A stretch of DNA of 64,000 bases, taken from contig JAYKAV010002342.1 of the NCBI GenBank assembly GCA_035582835.1, forward strand, positions 904,897 through 968,896, written 5' to 3'. The number at the start of each line of letters is the position of its first letter. Position 1 is the first letter of the stretch. The DNA is from Phoebastria nigripes (lineage: Eukaryota; Chordata; Aves; Procellariiformes; Diomedeidae). Position numbers and translations under genes: made by a program. The notes beneath the pieces were generated by a model. That model was given only the letters and a program-made list of their open reading frames with translations, searched no databases and was not told the origin of the DNA. This document shows, piece after piece, positions 1-10,700 of the stretch.

Positions 1-3000
1 TGTTGAATCCCCGTGTAACCTGTTACTACAAAGCCTGGAAGGTAGGTGTTGAGCACTTCAGAGGGAGTGGATAAAGGAGAAATCAGGATCTCTTACTTAT
101 TAAAAATTATCATAATGTTGTATGTACCTACACTTGTTTTTAACTGTTTTATTGGAAAAGTCTAAACCCTAAAAGGCTGCTTTTAGTGATAGGTATGGGA
201 GAGCAGAAAGGGATGCCATACAGCTTAGATGTCTCTTACCTCTGCACTACTTTTTCTATCCCTTCATATAAAACACTTCACCTATTGAGAAGCTTAGTGA
301 GTTCTAGCTTGGTAACCTGTGAACTGCCCAAGATGGGAGGACATGCTGGAAGTTCTAGTCTTTCTTAATGGTCTTTCCATCTGTACAGTAGCAGTTGTGT
401 TTGGAGACAGTATCTGGGGCAGGAATGACTTTTTCTGATCTTGGACAGCCCATCTCATACAGCTTCCTGCACTGTTGGGTCAGTTCAGCATGTTTGAGCT
501 GAAACCTCCTGAAGGTCTCAAGTCCATTTGGCTTCTGCAGATGATATCTTGGCAACGCAGACCTGTGACTGGGTTACCCTAACACTTCTTTTTGGAAGGT
601 AGGTAGTTGACCTTGGCAGGTTTCCTTTTGCTGCTCACTTATGCTCTTTTAAGTGTTATTTATCCAGCTATTTCTTTTATTTTCTTCCTTTCAGTGTAAA
701 TAGATAAAGCTCAATTTTCAACCTGTTCTTCTGAGCCAGAACAACAAAGATAACATGGGTGCTGAAGTGCAAAAACCATGCATCAGTACCCAGAACAAGA
801 AATGGGAAATACGAAGTGCAGGTTAAGGACAACTGCTTCATGCATTTTAAGCTCTTAACCAGTTTAATACTAAACCTGTTATAACCCCTGCTATCTTTAT
901 GCCATATTTCTTTCAGGGGATGATGAAGTGCCAAGTGCTTGTTTACCTGCANGTTCTGTAGCAATGCAATGGTCCATCCAAGGTCTAGAGGGCTATTGTT
1001 ACCTAGTGGCAAGGCTACATGAAGTCTGCACAACGCTAGCAAAAGGGGTGTCCTCTGTGGCTGGAAACAGGCAGAGTGACCAGAGGAACTGTGTGTTTGT
1101 GTTTGCCCTGGCCTGGGATCGCCTCACCCTGCTTTCAGTAAGGTGCGCTGATGTGGGCTGGAGCGCACTGGGACAGGTCCTGCTTCTGCAAGTGGTAGGA
1201 CTGTGTCTAAAAACATGTCTATTTTCCAGTGCACCATTTTCCAGGAACAGCCGAGCGCTGTTGTATATTGGAAACAAACACAGCAACAGAGCCTTTCCTG
1301 GTCATATATTACAGGGTGTTTTTTGTTTATTGTGAGCAAGAGTTGAGAAAACATTACTTGTAGCCAGACTGTGAGAGAAGCCCTGTAAAGCTGAGCCTTG
1401 GCATGCATCGGCAGCCTGATTTCTCTCCTTTAATTCCAGGGTTCCTGGAAGGGCCTTAGTAAAGCTCATTCCTTCCTCTTCGTTCCTTGGGAGNCTACTA
1501 ATATCCAAAACCAGTGAATCAAACTCAATAGCTTTTTCTCTTCTGCTTTACTTCCCTGTCCTCCCACACACATCCTCTGGTGAGCCCAAAACAGCAGGGT
1601 CGAGTGTTTGCACATCTCCCCCCTGTTTGTATTTTCAATATGAAAGAAATGATATTTTTGAGACTGTTTTCAGTTGGGACCTGATGGTAGAAAACTGAGA
1701 GGAGAGACGATGGAGGAATCAATCTGAGAATCGAAGGATAACCTGATAGATAAATAGGAGCTTTGAACAAGCAAGTTATTGCAACCTTCACGTTGTTCAA
1801 AAAACAAGTCTTCACAGGTAGCAGGGCTGCGTATGGAGAGCAAGGAGTTCCCAGCTACAGTACTGTGTGATAGGAAGAAAGTGCTAATTGGCTTGGTAGT
1901 TTGGTCCAGTTGAAAATTAAGTCAGAAGAGATGCTATGTGTATGGTATTTCAATAGGCATCATATCTAAGTCTAGAAACTGTAAATCGGTCAGAAGTGGG
2001 AGTGTTAGTTAAACATAACTCCCCAAAACTCCAGTATTTTATTGGGGAATAGCCCTTGTTTTTGACAATCGTGACTCCTTGTAGTGATAACTAGTTAGGC
2101 ATTAGACTGTAGAGTTATCCTTCTTGTGCCTTGGCTTCCGATATTGCAGTCTTTACAAAGCTGCTAGCTGTCAGCCTGACTCACCTGAAGGAGTAATCTT
2201 ACCTTGGAGCCAACTACAGCGGTGGAGATATTTTGTGGTGAGTGTCTTATTTCACAGTAAATGAATTGGAAGTATTTTTGAATCTTGTCCTGGTGCGTAT
2301 TTGGCTGCTTCAGCCTTCATTCGCAAAGGTAGGAAGTGCTGCTGGACTTGTTTCATGATGGATATTTGTGGCTGAAGGAAGCTTAAAGCACCAATGGGAC
2401 TTGATGACTTGCGGGTGAATATAGCTGTTCCCTTCTGTTTACTTNGATTTGCCTCTAGAAATTCAGATGAAAGGTGGGCTCAGCCAAATTCAAGGAAACT
2501 CTTTTGCAAATGGGGAAATTGCTTATGTACCTTGTACAGGTATCTAAGCTTCTTTAAAGTATTTGTAGGAAAAATACTGATTTGACTGATTGGCTTGTTT
2601 TGGACTACAGCAGATTTCAGTACTTGTTGCCAACACAGTTTACAAACAACAGAAATTTAGGAAAACAATTGTAGCAAACTGTTATGGAGATCATGAGTGA
2701 CATTAGAAGTGCTACAGGGCACCTCAGTGCAGTATCTGGTCCCTTCACCAATCCGTGATCTCTGCTTGGCCCATGCTGACGCCTAACCAAGGGACTTATT
2801 TATCTAAGACTTTAGGCTTGCCGTGGGTATGAGTGCTTTTCCTAGGCTTGGGTGTTCTGTAGGACAGAGGTGCTGCTGGCAGCATAAAGCTCTTGTTGCG
2901 TCCATTCAGAGGAAAGGCAATGCCCCGAAAGCACATTAGAAAGGCAATTGGTACTGCCCTCATGTTTGGAGTATTGCCAGAAGATGAGCTTGGTAAAACA

Positions 3001-5279
3001 CGATGTTGCTTTTTTTCCCATACATCAAATGTTCCTTAGTGAGGGCAGGCATTGTTCAGTTGTGATTTTGTCTGTTGGGCTGGATGAGGTGCTTTCTCCT
3101 CTCCCATTCCCCTGGAGTGGTCCAAGCATGCTACCAAATGAAAATATGCCAGACAAACTTCATTTTCAGCTGATAGAATGTGGAATTTCCTTCTAAACTA
3201 TTTAAGGACTGGCAGTCCTTGCAAAGAAGTCAAATACAGAGACTGCTGCTTGCCATGAATACAGCTTGAAGTGCCCTGTGAACACGCAGTTGCCAGAATC
3301 CCTTCTCAGCCTATATGTTGGTAGGAGCAGCTTTCAGACTGGATCCTCTTTGCCACTATCAGCTGTTACAGCTCTTATCTCTTTCCAAGAATAACACCAA
3401 CTTTTTCCATTCATGGTGCTAGACACCATCTGTGCATGGTAACATTCAGTACGGGGCTTTACAGCACCACTTAGAACTGCTCTAGCTAAGTTTGAGATTG
3501 TTTTCTATGAGGGTTTGACCGTGAGAGAAGCAACGGACTCACTGCCCATTTGAGAGTGAGCATGGTAACCATAGAGCATCTCTACTTTAACGTTGTCCAT
3601 TTCAGTATCTTAACACTTTCCAGGTTTCTCTTAGTGGCTGGAGCCAGGTGTCAAGGAATCCTTTGCATGCAGTTTCTGCATTTGATGGACTGGAAACTAT
3701 TGGCAAGCTGAACAGTTCAATCCAGAAACACTTTTTCAGTGGGACTCTCTTCATGAAGGGGAAGGTTGCTGTATGACGCTTTTATTTTTCTTGCTGCCCA
3801 GGTGATTAGCTCACTCATGTGGCATGTGGAGAAACCTGATTTCTGTTCTCTTCTTTGGTGAAACAAACTAAACCCTGTATCTCCTATCTTTCAGGAGATG
3901 TGTGTCAATTAAAAGCCCCTTATAGCTGCCAAGTCTGCATAGGATTTGTTGTAAATTCACATGCTTCTTTCTAGGCTGTGTTGACTGGTGATTTATTTAC
4001 TTATTTTTGTCAGGTAGAACTCCCAAATGAGATATTTTAAAGCCTTTATATAGCAGAAACAGCAGGCACAAGAAGCTGCGTTGCCAGTAAGGAAGTCTGG
4101 AGTGACTGACAGGAATCCACATCTTGACAAATAACGGGTAAACCAGGTCGCTCACCCCAGCTAGGTATGTTTGGGTGGAGAGCTGATGTTCTATAAATTG
4201 TATTTCCACCATGTCTCAACTGTGATGCTCCAGTTATGCTGCACTGTGCCCTCACACTGTTGTGCACAGCAAAATCTAGAGATGTTTTTGGTGTTGTGTG
4301 TGGGCCACTACAGAATGCGTTAAATTAAACGTGAATAAAAACTGGGAGTCAAACTCAGTTGAACTAATGAGTAGGATGCAATGGTCTTCCTCCTGTGCAG
4401 TATTTGGAAATTTTCCTCCATCAAAGTCAAGACTGCTCTTTTTACCTATTTATAATAGATGAATCAAAAGGATCTCACCAGCCTAAATCTGCAAGGCAAG
4501 AGAGCCTGGGAGCAGGGAGGCAGCAGAACCACAGAGGATAATTTTAACAAGTCTGTTTGGGCTGAAAGTGTTTTTCTCTCCACTGGAAAAGACAAATTCA
4601 GTATGAGGTATTCACATCATCTACTTCACGCATCTGAAATAAAACCCAGGAGCAAAGGTGGGAGCCTATGTTGCCTGTAGAGCCACTGTTAAGAAGCAGG
4701 ACTGCCTGGGAGGGACAGGGATGTTCAGTCTACCAAAGAAAGGTATCTCAAGTAGAAAGTATAAACATGCTGTGTCTGCACGCTGTAGGAAACTGTTTCC
4801 TATCACCCTAATTAGTGTGTGAGCATGACATGCAGAAATACCACCTGCCCACTCACTGAGGAGGGCAGAGCACAGCCAACGGTTGTACAAAAAAACACAG
4901 GGGTGCTTTACACTGGTGTGCATGGGGTTGGTGTGTGAAGTTGTTTCTCAGTCTGAGGTGTATGTCCTAAGAGCTTTCTGAAAAAGTTTCACAACAAAAG
5001 TGGTCTCACGTAGCCACTTCCCAGCAATTTGATGCCTTAAATAAAGGGGAGTGGAGACAGCCTGATAGTAAAATTTGTTTATTTACAGTGTTATGTATTA
5101 CAGGAAAATCAGTTTAAAAAGTCAATGCTTTTCCTTCTTCAAAGTTGCAGCATTTTGAAGGTGTTAAGACAGATCTGAATAATTTAAAACATACGTGATT
5201 CCAGGCTTCCTGGACAGTCTGGATCTGCAAGGTGAGACCATCTCAGTTTTTTCCTCCCCCCCCGCCCCCCCCAGCCCTT
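1..5279. other. 3' flanking DNA of ELOVL2, no recognised gene
   Basis: In human and, as far as I know, other amniotes the gene convergent with ELOVL2 on this side is SYCP2L. I looked for plus-strand exons of such a gene and recognised none; the ORFs are short and unlike any protein I know. Plus-strand AATAAA hexamers occur near 4335 and at 5332-5337 and could belong to a convergent transcript. Otherwise the region holds single-copy-looking, moderately AT-rich sequence and a C-rich tract at 5254-5274. Confidence 0.5.
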
Positions 5280-7570
5280 TGAGTTTCAAGTAAGGCATTT
5301 ATTTATTTCTTTTTCTTTTGAATGAGGTTTCAATAAAACAAAAGACAATATCTGTGGGTTTGGTTGCTGTAGTAAACTTTAACACTTAGCACGCTGACAT
5401 TGTCCACCTTGATAGTCAAATGCTTGCTTTGCCATCAAAAGGTTATGGACTCTGCTCAGCCTAAAACCCATGCTGGGCCACACGACCATTTTGTTGCCTG
5501 CCTTAGATGAATGGTTCAGCTAGTTGCCTTGTGTGCTATCTTGTCAAAAGTGTTTGAATTTTGCAGTTATTTTGGTTACCCAGTTTATGATGATGCAGTT
5601 TAGCAGCCAGGCTGTTCAAATGTGCTGCCTGTGCTGCAGCATTGTGGGGATTTCAGTTTTCTGCTGGAGCAGAAAGGTTTCGTCCACGTTGTAACGGAGC
5701 AGGAACTGGTTGGAGACAGATGGGATCCAATGGGACTTTCAAGCACAAATTTAAACTGAGCTCTGACCTGAGATACCCTTCTCCATGTGCCACTTTCTCC
5801 TCTTGCTTTTGCTGGACAAAACAGTCTGTTCTTCCCCCATCCTGTACCACTTCCCCAGCCCCTTCCCTTCCTATCCACGAGCCCTCATGGCTGCAGTCTC
5901 TCGGGCTGCTCCCAGCTGGGCTGGCTGCCCTGCACCCGCACCGCTCCCTGGGACAAACCTTCCTGCAGCCTCCATGAGCCCCTGATGACAGATCATCTAG
6001 AGGGGATAACTGACCNGGGAGGTGGAGAAGAGTTGGAGGAGCAGGACTTGGGACAGCCTCCTCTCACCGTGTGGGCCCTCTGCAGCTGCTTGGTCCCTCT
6101 GTGCTGGCTGCGCACGTGGTTTGTCCCCTTCCTGCCCTGGGATCCCGTGGGGTGACGGGAGGGGAGAGGACCTGGTCCCTTTACAGTACTGCTTCGGTCC
6201 AGGGGCTTGCTGGGATGGGAAGACTCCGAAAGGTGTTTTTGTTGAGAGAATTTATACACACCAGATTGGAAGAGACCAGAACTACTTCACTGTGAAAAAG
6301 GGAGAGGAAAAAGGCCATGTCCGCTTTCAGTAGAGATCTTGAAGTGGGCTAAATGAGAAAAAGGCAAGGGCAGATACCCGAAGTTAGCCTTGGGTATTCT
6401 TCATTTCTAACCATTTACGTGGGAGGTAAATGCAGCTAATTGAAGCAGAGAAGAAGGTGAGTGGCTATTGTGAGAGACAAACAGCAAATATCTCCTTATT
6501 TTCCCTACAGAGGATTGTGCCTCAGTCCCATCTCTTTCTCCAGTCAGAGACCAGTCTGAATAAGGCCACCTAGCACAGAAATTCTTATATAATGTGATTT
6601 GCTCATTGCTGAATTCACTTTTAAGATTTTCCGTGTCTTCGGTCTATTAATATGTGGCATGTCAGTTTGCTTCAAATTAGCAGTGTTTGTGTAAGATTAG
6701 CTTTGTGCACATTTACACTCAAAGGATTTATCTTCATTGAGTTGCTGAGCTCCTATTTCTTTCAAAATCCATTTACTCAGAACTCCTATTAATTTAGCAC
6801 ATCCAAAGTGACTTGTTTTGCTCTGACTAGAGCTCAAAACCCCATATCGTCATGTGATACTATGTATTCTGAATACCATACCAGGCAGTCCCAGGTGCTA
6901 CCAGTCCAGCCCCCTGAAATAGCAAGCTCCTGCCAGCCTTCGTGGCGTTTGAGTCAGGTTGCACATACGTAAAGCAAGTGAGCATGGTGCGTGTCTGTCT
7001 GCAAACTATGGGATGGTGCACCTGGGCTCTGCCCTCTGTCATGTCCTTCCCCGGGGCTCCCACAGGACCAAAGGGACGGCTGCACCTCGCTGGTGTCCAC
7101 GGGAGGGAGTGGGCTGGGAAAAAGCAAAGGGGGATATGGTGATGGAAAAGGTATGATTCTCACCTTTTTTCTTTTTTTTTTTTTTTTTCCCCCCTTCCTT
7201 TTCCTGACCTTGGCCACAGTTTAGCCGAATGTGTTCGGTGCACTGCGAAGCCTCACCTCAAGACCTCTCGCGTGCACAGAAAGTGCTCACTGCGTTGGTC
7301 TGAACAGAGTCCTAACATTTTGAAGGCATTGATGGATTTATGCATCAAGTGTTTTATAAGGCGTTTTTGCGTCAGCATTAGAGATCAGAAAGGTTTTCTT
7401 TTTCATATGAGAAAGATCTTGGCCTTCTTTGTTCCGATGGTGATATTTGACAGGACAAGTAATTCTACTCGTTTTGTTAAAACCTAAATAGCAGTACATT
7501 AACAAGTGTCTGGTACAAAGAACGGATAAATGTAATCAAATAGGTTTTAAGCTAAAGCTTGTAATTCAGT

Positions 7571-7604
<34 letters not shown>

Positions 7605-7633
7605 TAGAAAAAAAATCATAGGAAATACTATAC
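5280..7633 (-). other. ELOVL2: ELOVL2 3'UTR (probable extent)
   Basis: The region from the stop codon to the first canonical minus-strand AATAAA is about 2.35 kb, in line with the long 3'UTR of mammalian ELOVL2. I see no canonical AATAAA nearer the stop. Two homopolymer runs lie within it: T24 on the plus strand at 7582-7605 (A-run in the mRNA, 28 nt after the stop) and a T-rich run at 7165-7188. Short ORFs here are unsupported. The end point is an inference from the poly(A) signals. Confidence 0.6.
5298..5307 (-). promoter_or_regulatory. Tandem poly(A) signals (overlapping AATAAA x2)
   Basis: The minus strand reads AATAAATAAATGCC: two overlapping canonical hexamers. About 25-50 nt downstream is a very G-rich tract (5254-5274 on the plus strand as C8-G-C8), a good downstream element. 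This makes it the best candidate for the ELOVL2 cleavage site near 5280. A second AATAAA on the minus strand at 5078-5083 could serve as an alternative, more distal site. Confidence 0.55.
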
Positions 7634-7762
7634 TTATTGTGCTTTTTTCTTGTTCAGGAGTCCATTGGCAGCAGCAAAGTAGTCCTTATGGAAACCGTTC
7701 TTGATTTCTGTTGTGACAGGGGTTTCCTTTAGAGCTGTTCTTGAAGGTGCTTTCCAGTATGT
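7634..7762 (-). CDS. ELOVL2: ELOVL2 exon 8, C-terminus and stop
   Basis: 129 nt encoding residues 256-297 and TAA. It starts [13 protein letters not shown], continues [19 protein letters not shown] and ends KKKAQ. The acceptor is TTTTATAG before ACATAC. The first half of this cytosolic tail differs clearly from mammals, while the KNGF...FAAANG block and the terminal KKAQ (KKXX ER retrieval) are kept. One extra lysine relative to human explains 297 rather than 296 residues. Confidence 0.96.
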   Translation of the reverse strand, partial: TYWKAPSRTALKETPVTTEIKNGFHKDYFAAANGLLNKKKAQ

Positions 7763-10700
7763 CTATAAAAGCAAAATCCAAAGTAAATACTTGGATTTAT
7801 TTAGTGCCCCCCAAACACTACTTATGGTTAACTCTAAAATGGAGCCGTGTGGTGTTTGTTGATGCAGATGTATATATTTGCTTCAGACTGCATTAAAGGA
7901 ACGATATTATTTTCACTGCCATGGGTGATATTACCTTACTAGTATTACTGTAATACTTCTTGATGTCAAAAGAGATTTTAAGCCCTTTTCACTAGAAGCT
8001 TTAGCTATGCAGGCAGGCTGGAGCAGTCCCTGCTAAAAAAGGTTGAAATAAACAATGCAAAGACAGAGCTGCTTGTTTCTTTTTTCCAAGGAGTGAGGAA
8101 GACTCAAAAAGTTGCCCCATAGAGCAAATTCAGACCTCCTAAGTCCTGAGTGCGGTACCTGGCTTGCTATACAAGTGCAGAAGAGCTGAGCTGCAACAGG
8201 GAGGTCATCATTACTGAATAACTGTCTCTTGAAGACGTTACTGTATCTATCATTCTTAACTGACATATATATTTTAATACAAACATATTTTAAGTACTGA
8301 CGCTCATTCTACTTGTGAGTTCATCAAGACTGCTATCCAAAAAGTTTTGGGTTTTTTTCCCCCCCCCACCCTTGTCAGAGAGCTCTTGGAAGACTGATTA
8401 CCTTAATGTAGAAGTTTATGAAGAGAATGACCAGTGTGGCCATGTAGGAGGACTGGAACATGAGGCAACCAAATGGGAATCCACATGGCTTCATGGCTGC
8501 GCTGAGTGTGTGTACAATAGTGAGCAGAAACTGGATCTGTGGAGGAAAGATCATGCATGAGTATTTGCTGAGAAAGATAGATATAACAGATATAACAATG
8601 TCACCTGCTCTTTGAAAGTTTGAGTACTCTTGAAAACGATCCCTTTCTGAACCTGTGAATGTATTGTAAGGGTTAAGTTAAAATCACGCTCTTATGAAAT
8701 TAAAAAAACCATAAAGGGTCAGAGATTTCTAAAAATAAGCTTATAGGCCTAGTTGGCAAAATGAAAGCTCCTTTTTTTTAATAGGGGTTGTTATGTCTTC
8801 CAGACCGTGTCATGCCAGGTACAGCGTTGTCTCTGTTACTGGGCAGAAACTTGAGAAAACTCTGAAGACTCCAGGCAATAGCTTTAGGAGCCTGAACAGA
8901 AAATGGAAATCCCAGGTTTGAGGAGAAGTTCAGGTAGGCTGGCATTTGCATTAATGGAGTTAAGATGGGGACAAACGAAGCAAAAATGAGGTGGAGAAGG
9001 AATTGCAGAAGACTGTCTGTATTTAGGACTGTGAACAACAGCCCACGCTGGTGCATCTGATTGTCCCCAGCCAGCTGAGGTGCATTTCAAACAGGGCAGT
9101 GTGTTTCAACTGCAGGGATGGTCTCAGCTCAGAGAAGAAGCATTTGCTAAACACATTTCTACACAGGTGTGTTTAAGCTCACTGCAAACATCTGAACTCC
9201 CAAACAACAGGAACAGGCCCTCAGATAAAAAAGTGAAAGGACCTTTTTCACATCAAGCCTTATATCTTGTTGATAGAAGTTTTGATGTGGCTCAGCTCTT
9301 TGGGTACAGCAACTGCTGGAGTAGACTTTTAGAAGTCAGACCACTTCTGTCTTGTCTAAGAGTTAGTTTACATTATTTTGCATTTTGTAGTTGTACCATG
9401 GTGTGGGGGGTTAACCTTGATTGGCTACCAGGTGCCCACCCAGCTGCGCTCTCGCTTCTTCTCCTCAGTAGAGTAGGGGGAGAAAATAAGATGAAAAAAC
9501 TCATAGGTTGAGATAAGGGCAGGGAAGGTAATTGGTAAAACTTACCAATTACCATCACAGGCAAAACAGACCTGACTTCAGGAAGATTAATTTAACTTAT
9601 TGCCAATTAATAACAGAGAAGGATAGTGAGAAATAAAACAAAACTAAAAACACCTTCCCCTAAGCCCCTGTTTCTTCCTAGGCTCAACTTCACTTCTGAC
9701 TCTTCTATTTCCTTCCCCAAGTGGTGCAGGGGGATGGAGAATGGGGGTTGCAGTCAGTCCATATTGCTTTGGCTCTGCTGCTCCTTCCTCCGCATGCTCT
9801 CCCCCTGCTCCATTGTGGGGTCCCTCCTACGGGAGACAGTCCTGCACGAACTTCTCCAACGTGGGTCCTTCCTGTGGGCTGCAGTTCTTGAAGAATTGCT
9901 CTAGTGTGGGTCCTTTCCATGGGGTGCAATCCTTCAGGAATGGACTGCTCCAGTGTGGGGCCCACACAGATCCTGCCAGAAAACCTGCTCCTGCGTGGGC
10001 TCCTCTCCACAGGCCGCCTGCTCCTACCAGGAGCCTGTTTCTGCGTGGGGTCCTCCATGGGCTGTAGCTTCCTTCAGGGCATGTCCACTTGATGCAGTGT
10101 GGGGTCCTCCATGGGCTGCAGGGTGGATATCTGCTCCACCGTGGTCCTCCATGGGCTGCAGGGGGACAACCTGCTTCGCCATGGTCGTCTCCAGGGGCTG
10201 CAGGGGAATCTCTGCCCCTCCTCACGTCCTTCTGCTCTGACCTGCAGGGCTGTTTCTCTTGCATTTTCTCATTCCTCTCTCTCGGCTGCTGTGCAGCTTT
10301 TTTTACCGTTTGTTAAATATGTTATCACAGAGGTGACCCCAGCTTTGCTGATGGGCTCAGCTGTGGCCAGCGGTGGGTCCGTCTTGGAGTCGGCTGGAGC
10401 TGGCTCTGTCAGACAGTTTTTATAACTTTTTATAATTAGTCCATTTGCCATGATTAAGCAATGTTCATTTTCTATGCAAGAGATAAAAAATGATGGAATT
10501 TTATGGACTGTAGAGTTTCTACTCTATTGTAGAAAATATTTCTGAGCATCGTTTCCTTTGTGAAGTTATANAAGCTGTACTAGTGACTTATTCCGTATGA
10601 TAGTTTTGTTATATTTGAATTCTAATTGCCTTAATTCTGCAAATGACAATATTTATCTATCATTCAACTCTGGTATTTGGAAGGATTTCTGGTTGTTAAA

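Larger units (their letters stand above)
9402..10415. mobile_element. Solo LTR-like element of avian endogenous-retrovirus type
   Basis: About 1.01 kb bounded by TG...CA. The layout is distinctive: an AT-rich part with a hairpin (9527-9553) and AATAAA at 9632-9637, then ~500 bp of degenerate GC-rich repeats of about 45-65 bp, each with variants of GTGGGGTCCTCCATGGGCTGC, then a short unique end. I recall this organisation as a common interspersed LTR in bird genomes but cannot name the family with certainty. No gag, pol or env sequence adjoins it, so it appears to be a solo copy. I saw no clear target-site duplication. Transcriptional orientation was not assigned. Long ORFs inside it are products of the repeats. 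Confidence 0.7.

Noticed and set aside
355..555. 66-aa minus-strand frame with protein-like composition
   Set aside because: No family recognised and no convincing splice donor follows it; probably chance, though I could not search databases.
677..1335. Frames of 95-135 aa on both strands, and a pyrimidine-rich tract before TTTCAG at about 694
   Set aside because: The acceptor-like site leads to stops in all three frames within a few codons, and the frames match nothing I know.
9705..10264. Overlapping 95-145-aa frames on both strands
   Set aside because: They lie in the degenerate repeats of the LTR-like element and reflect stop-poor GC-rich repeats.
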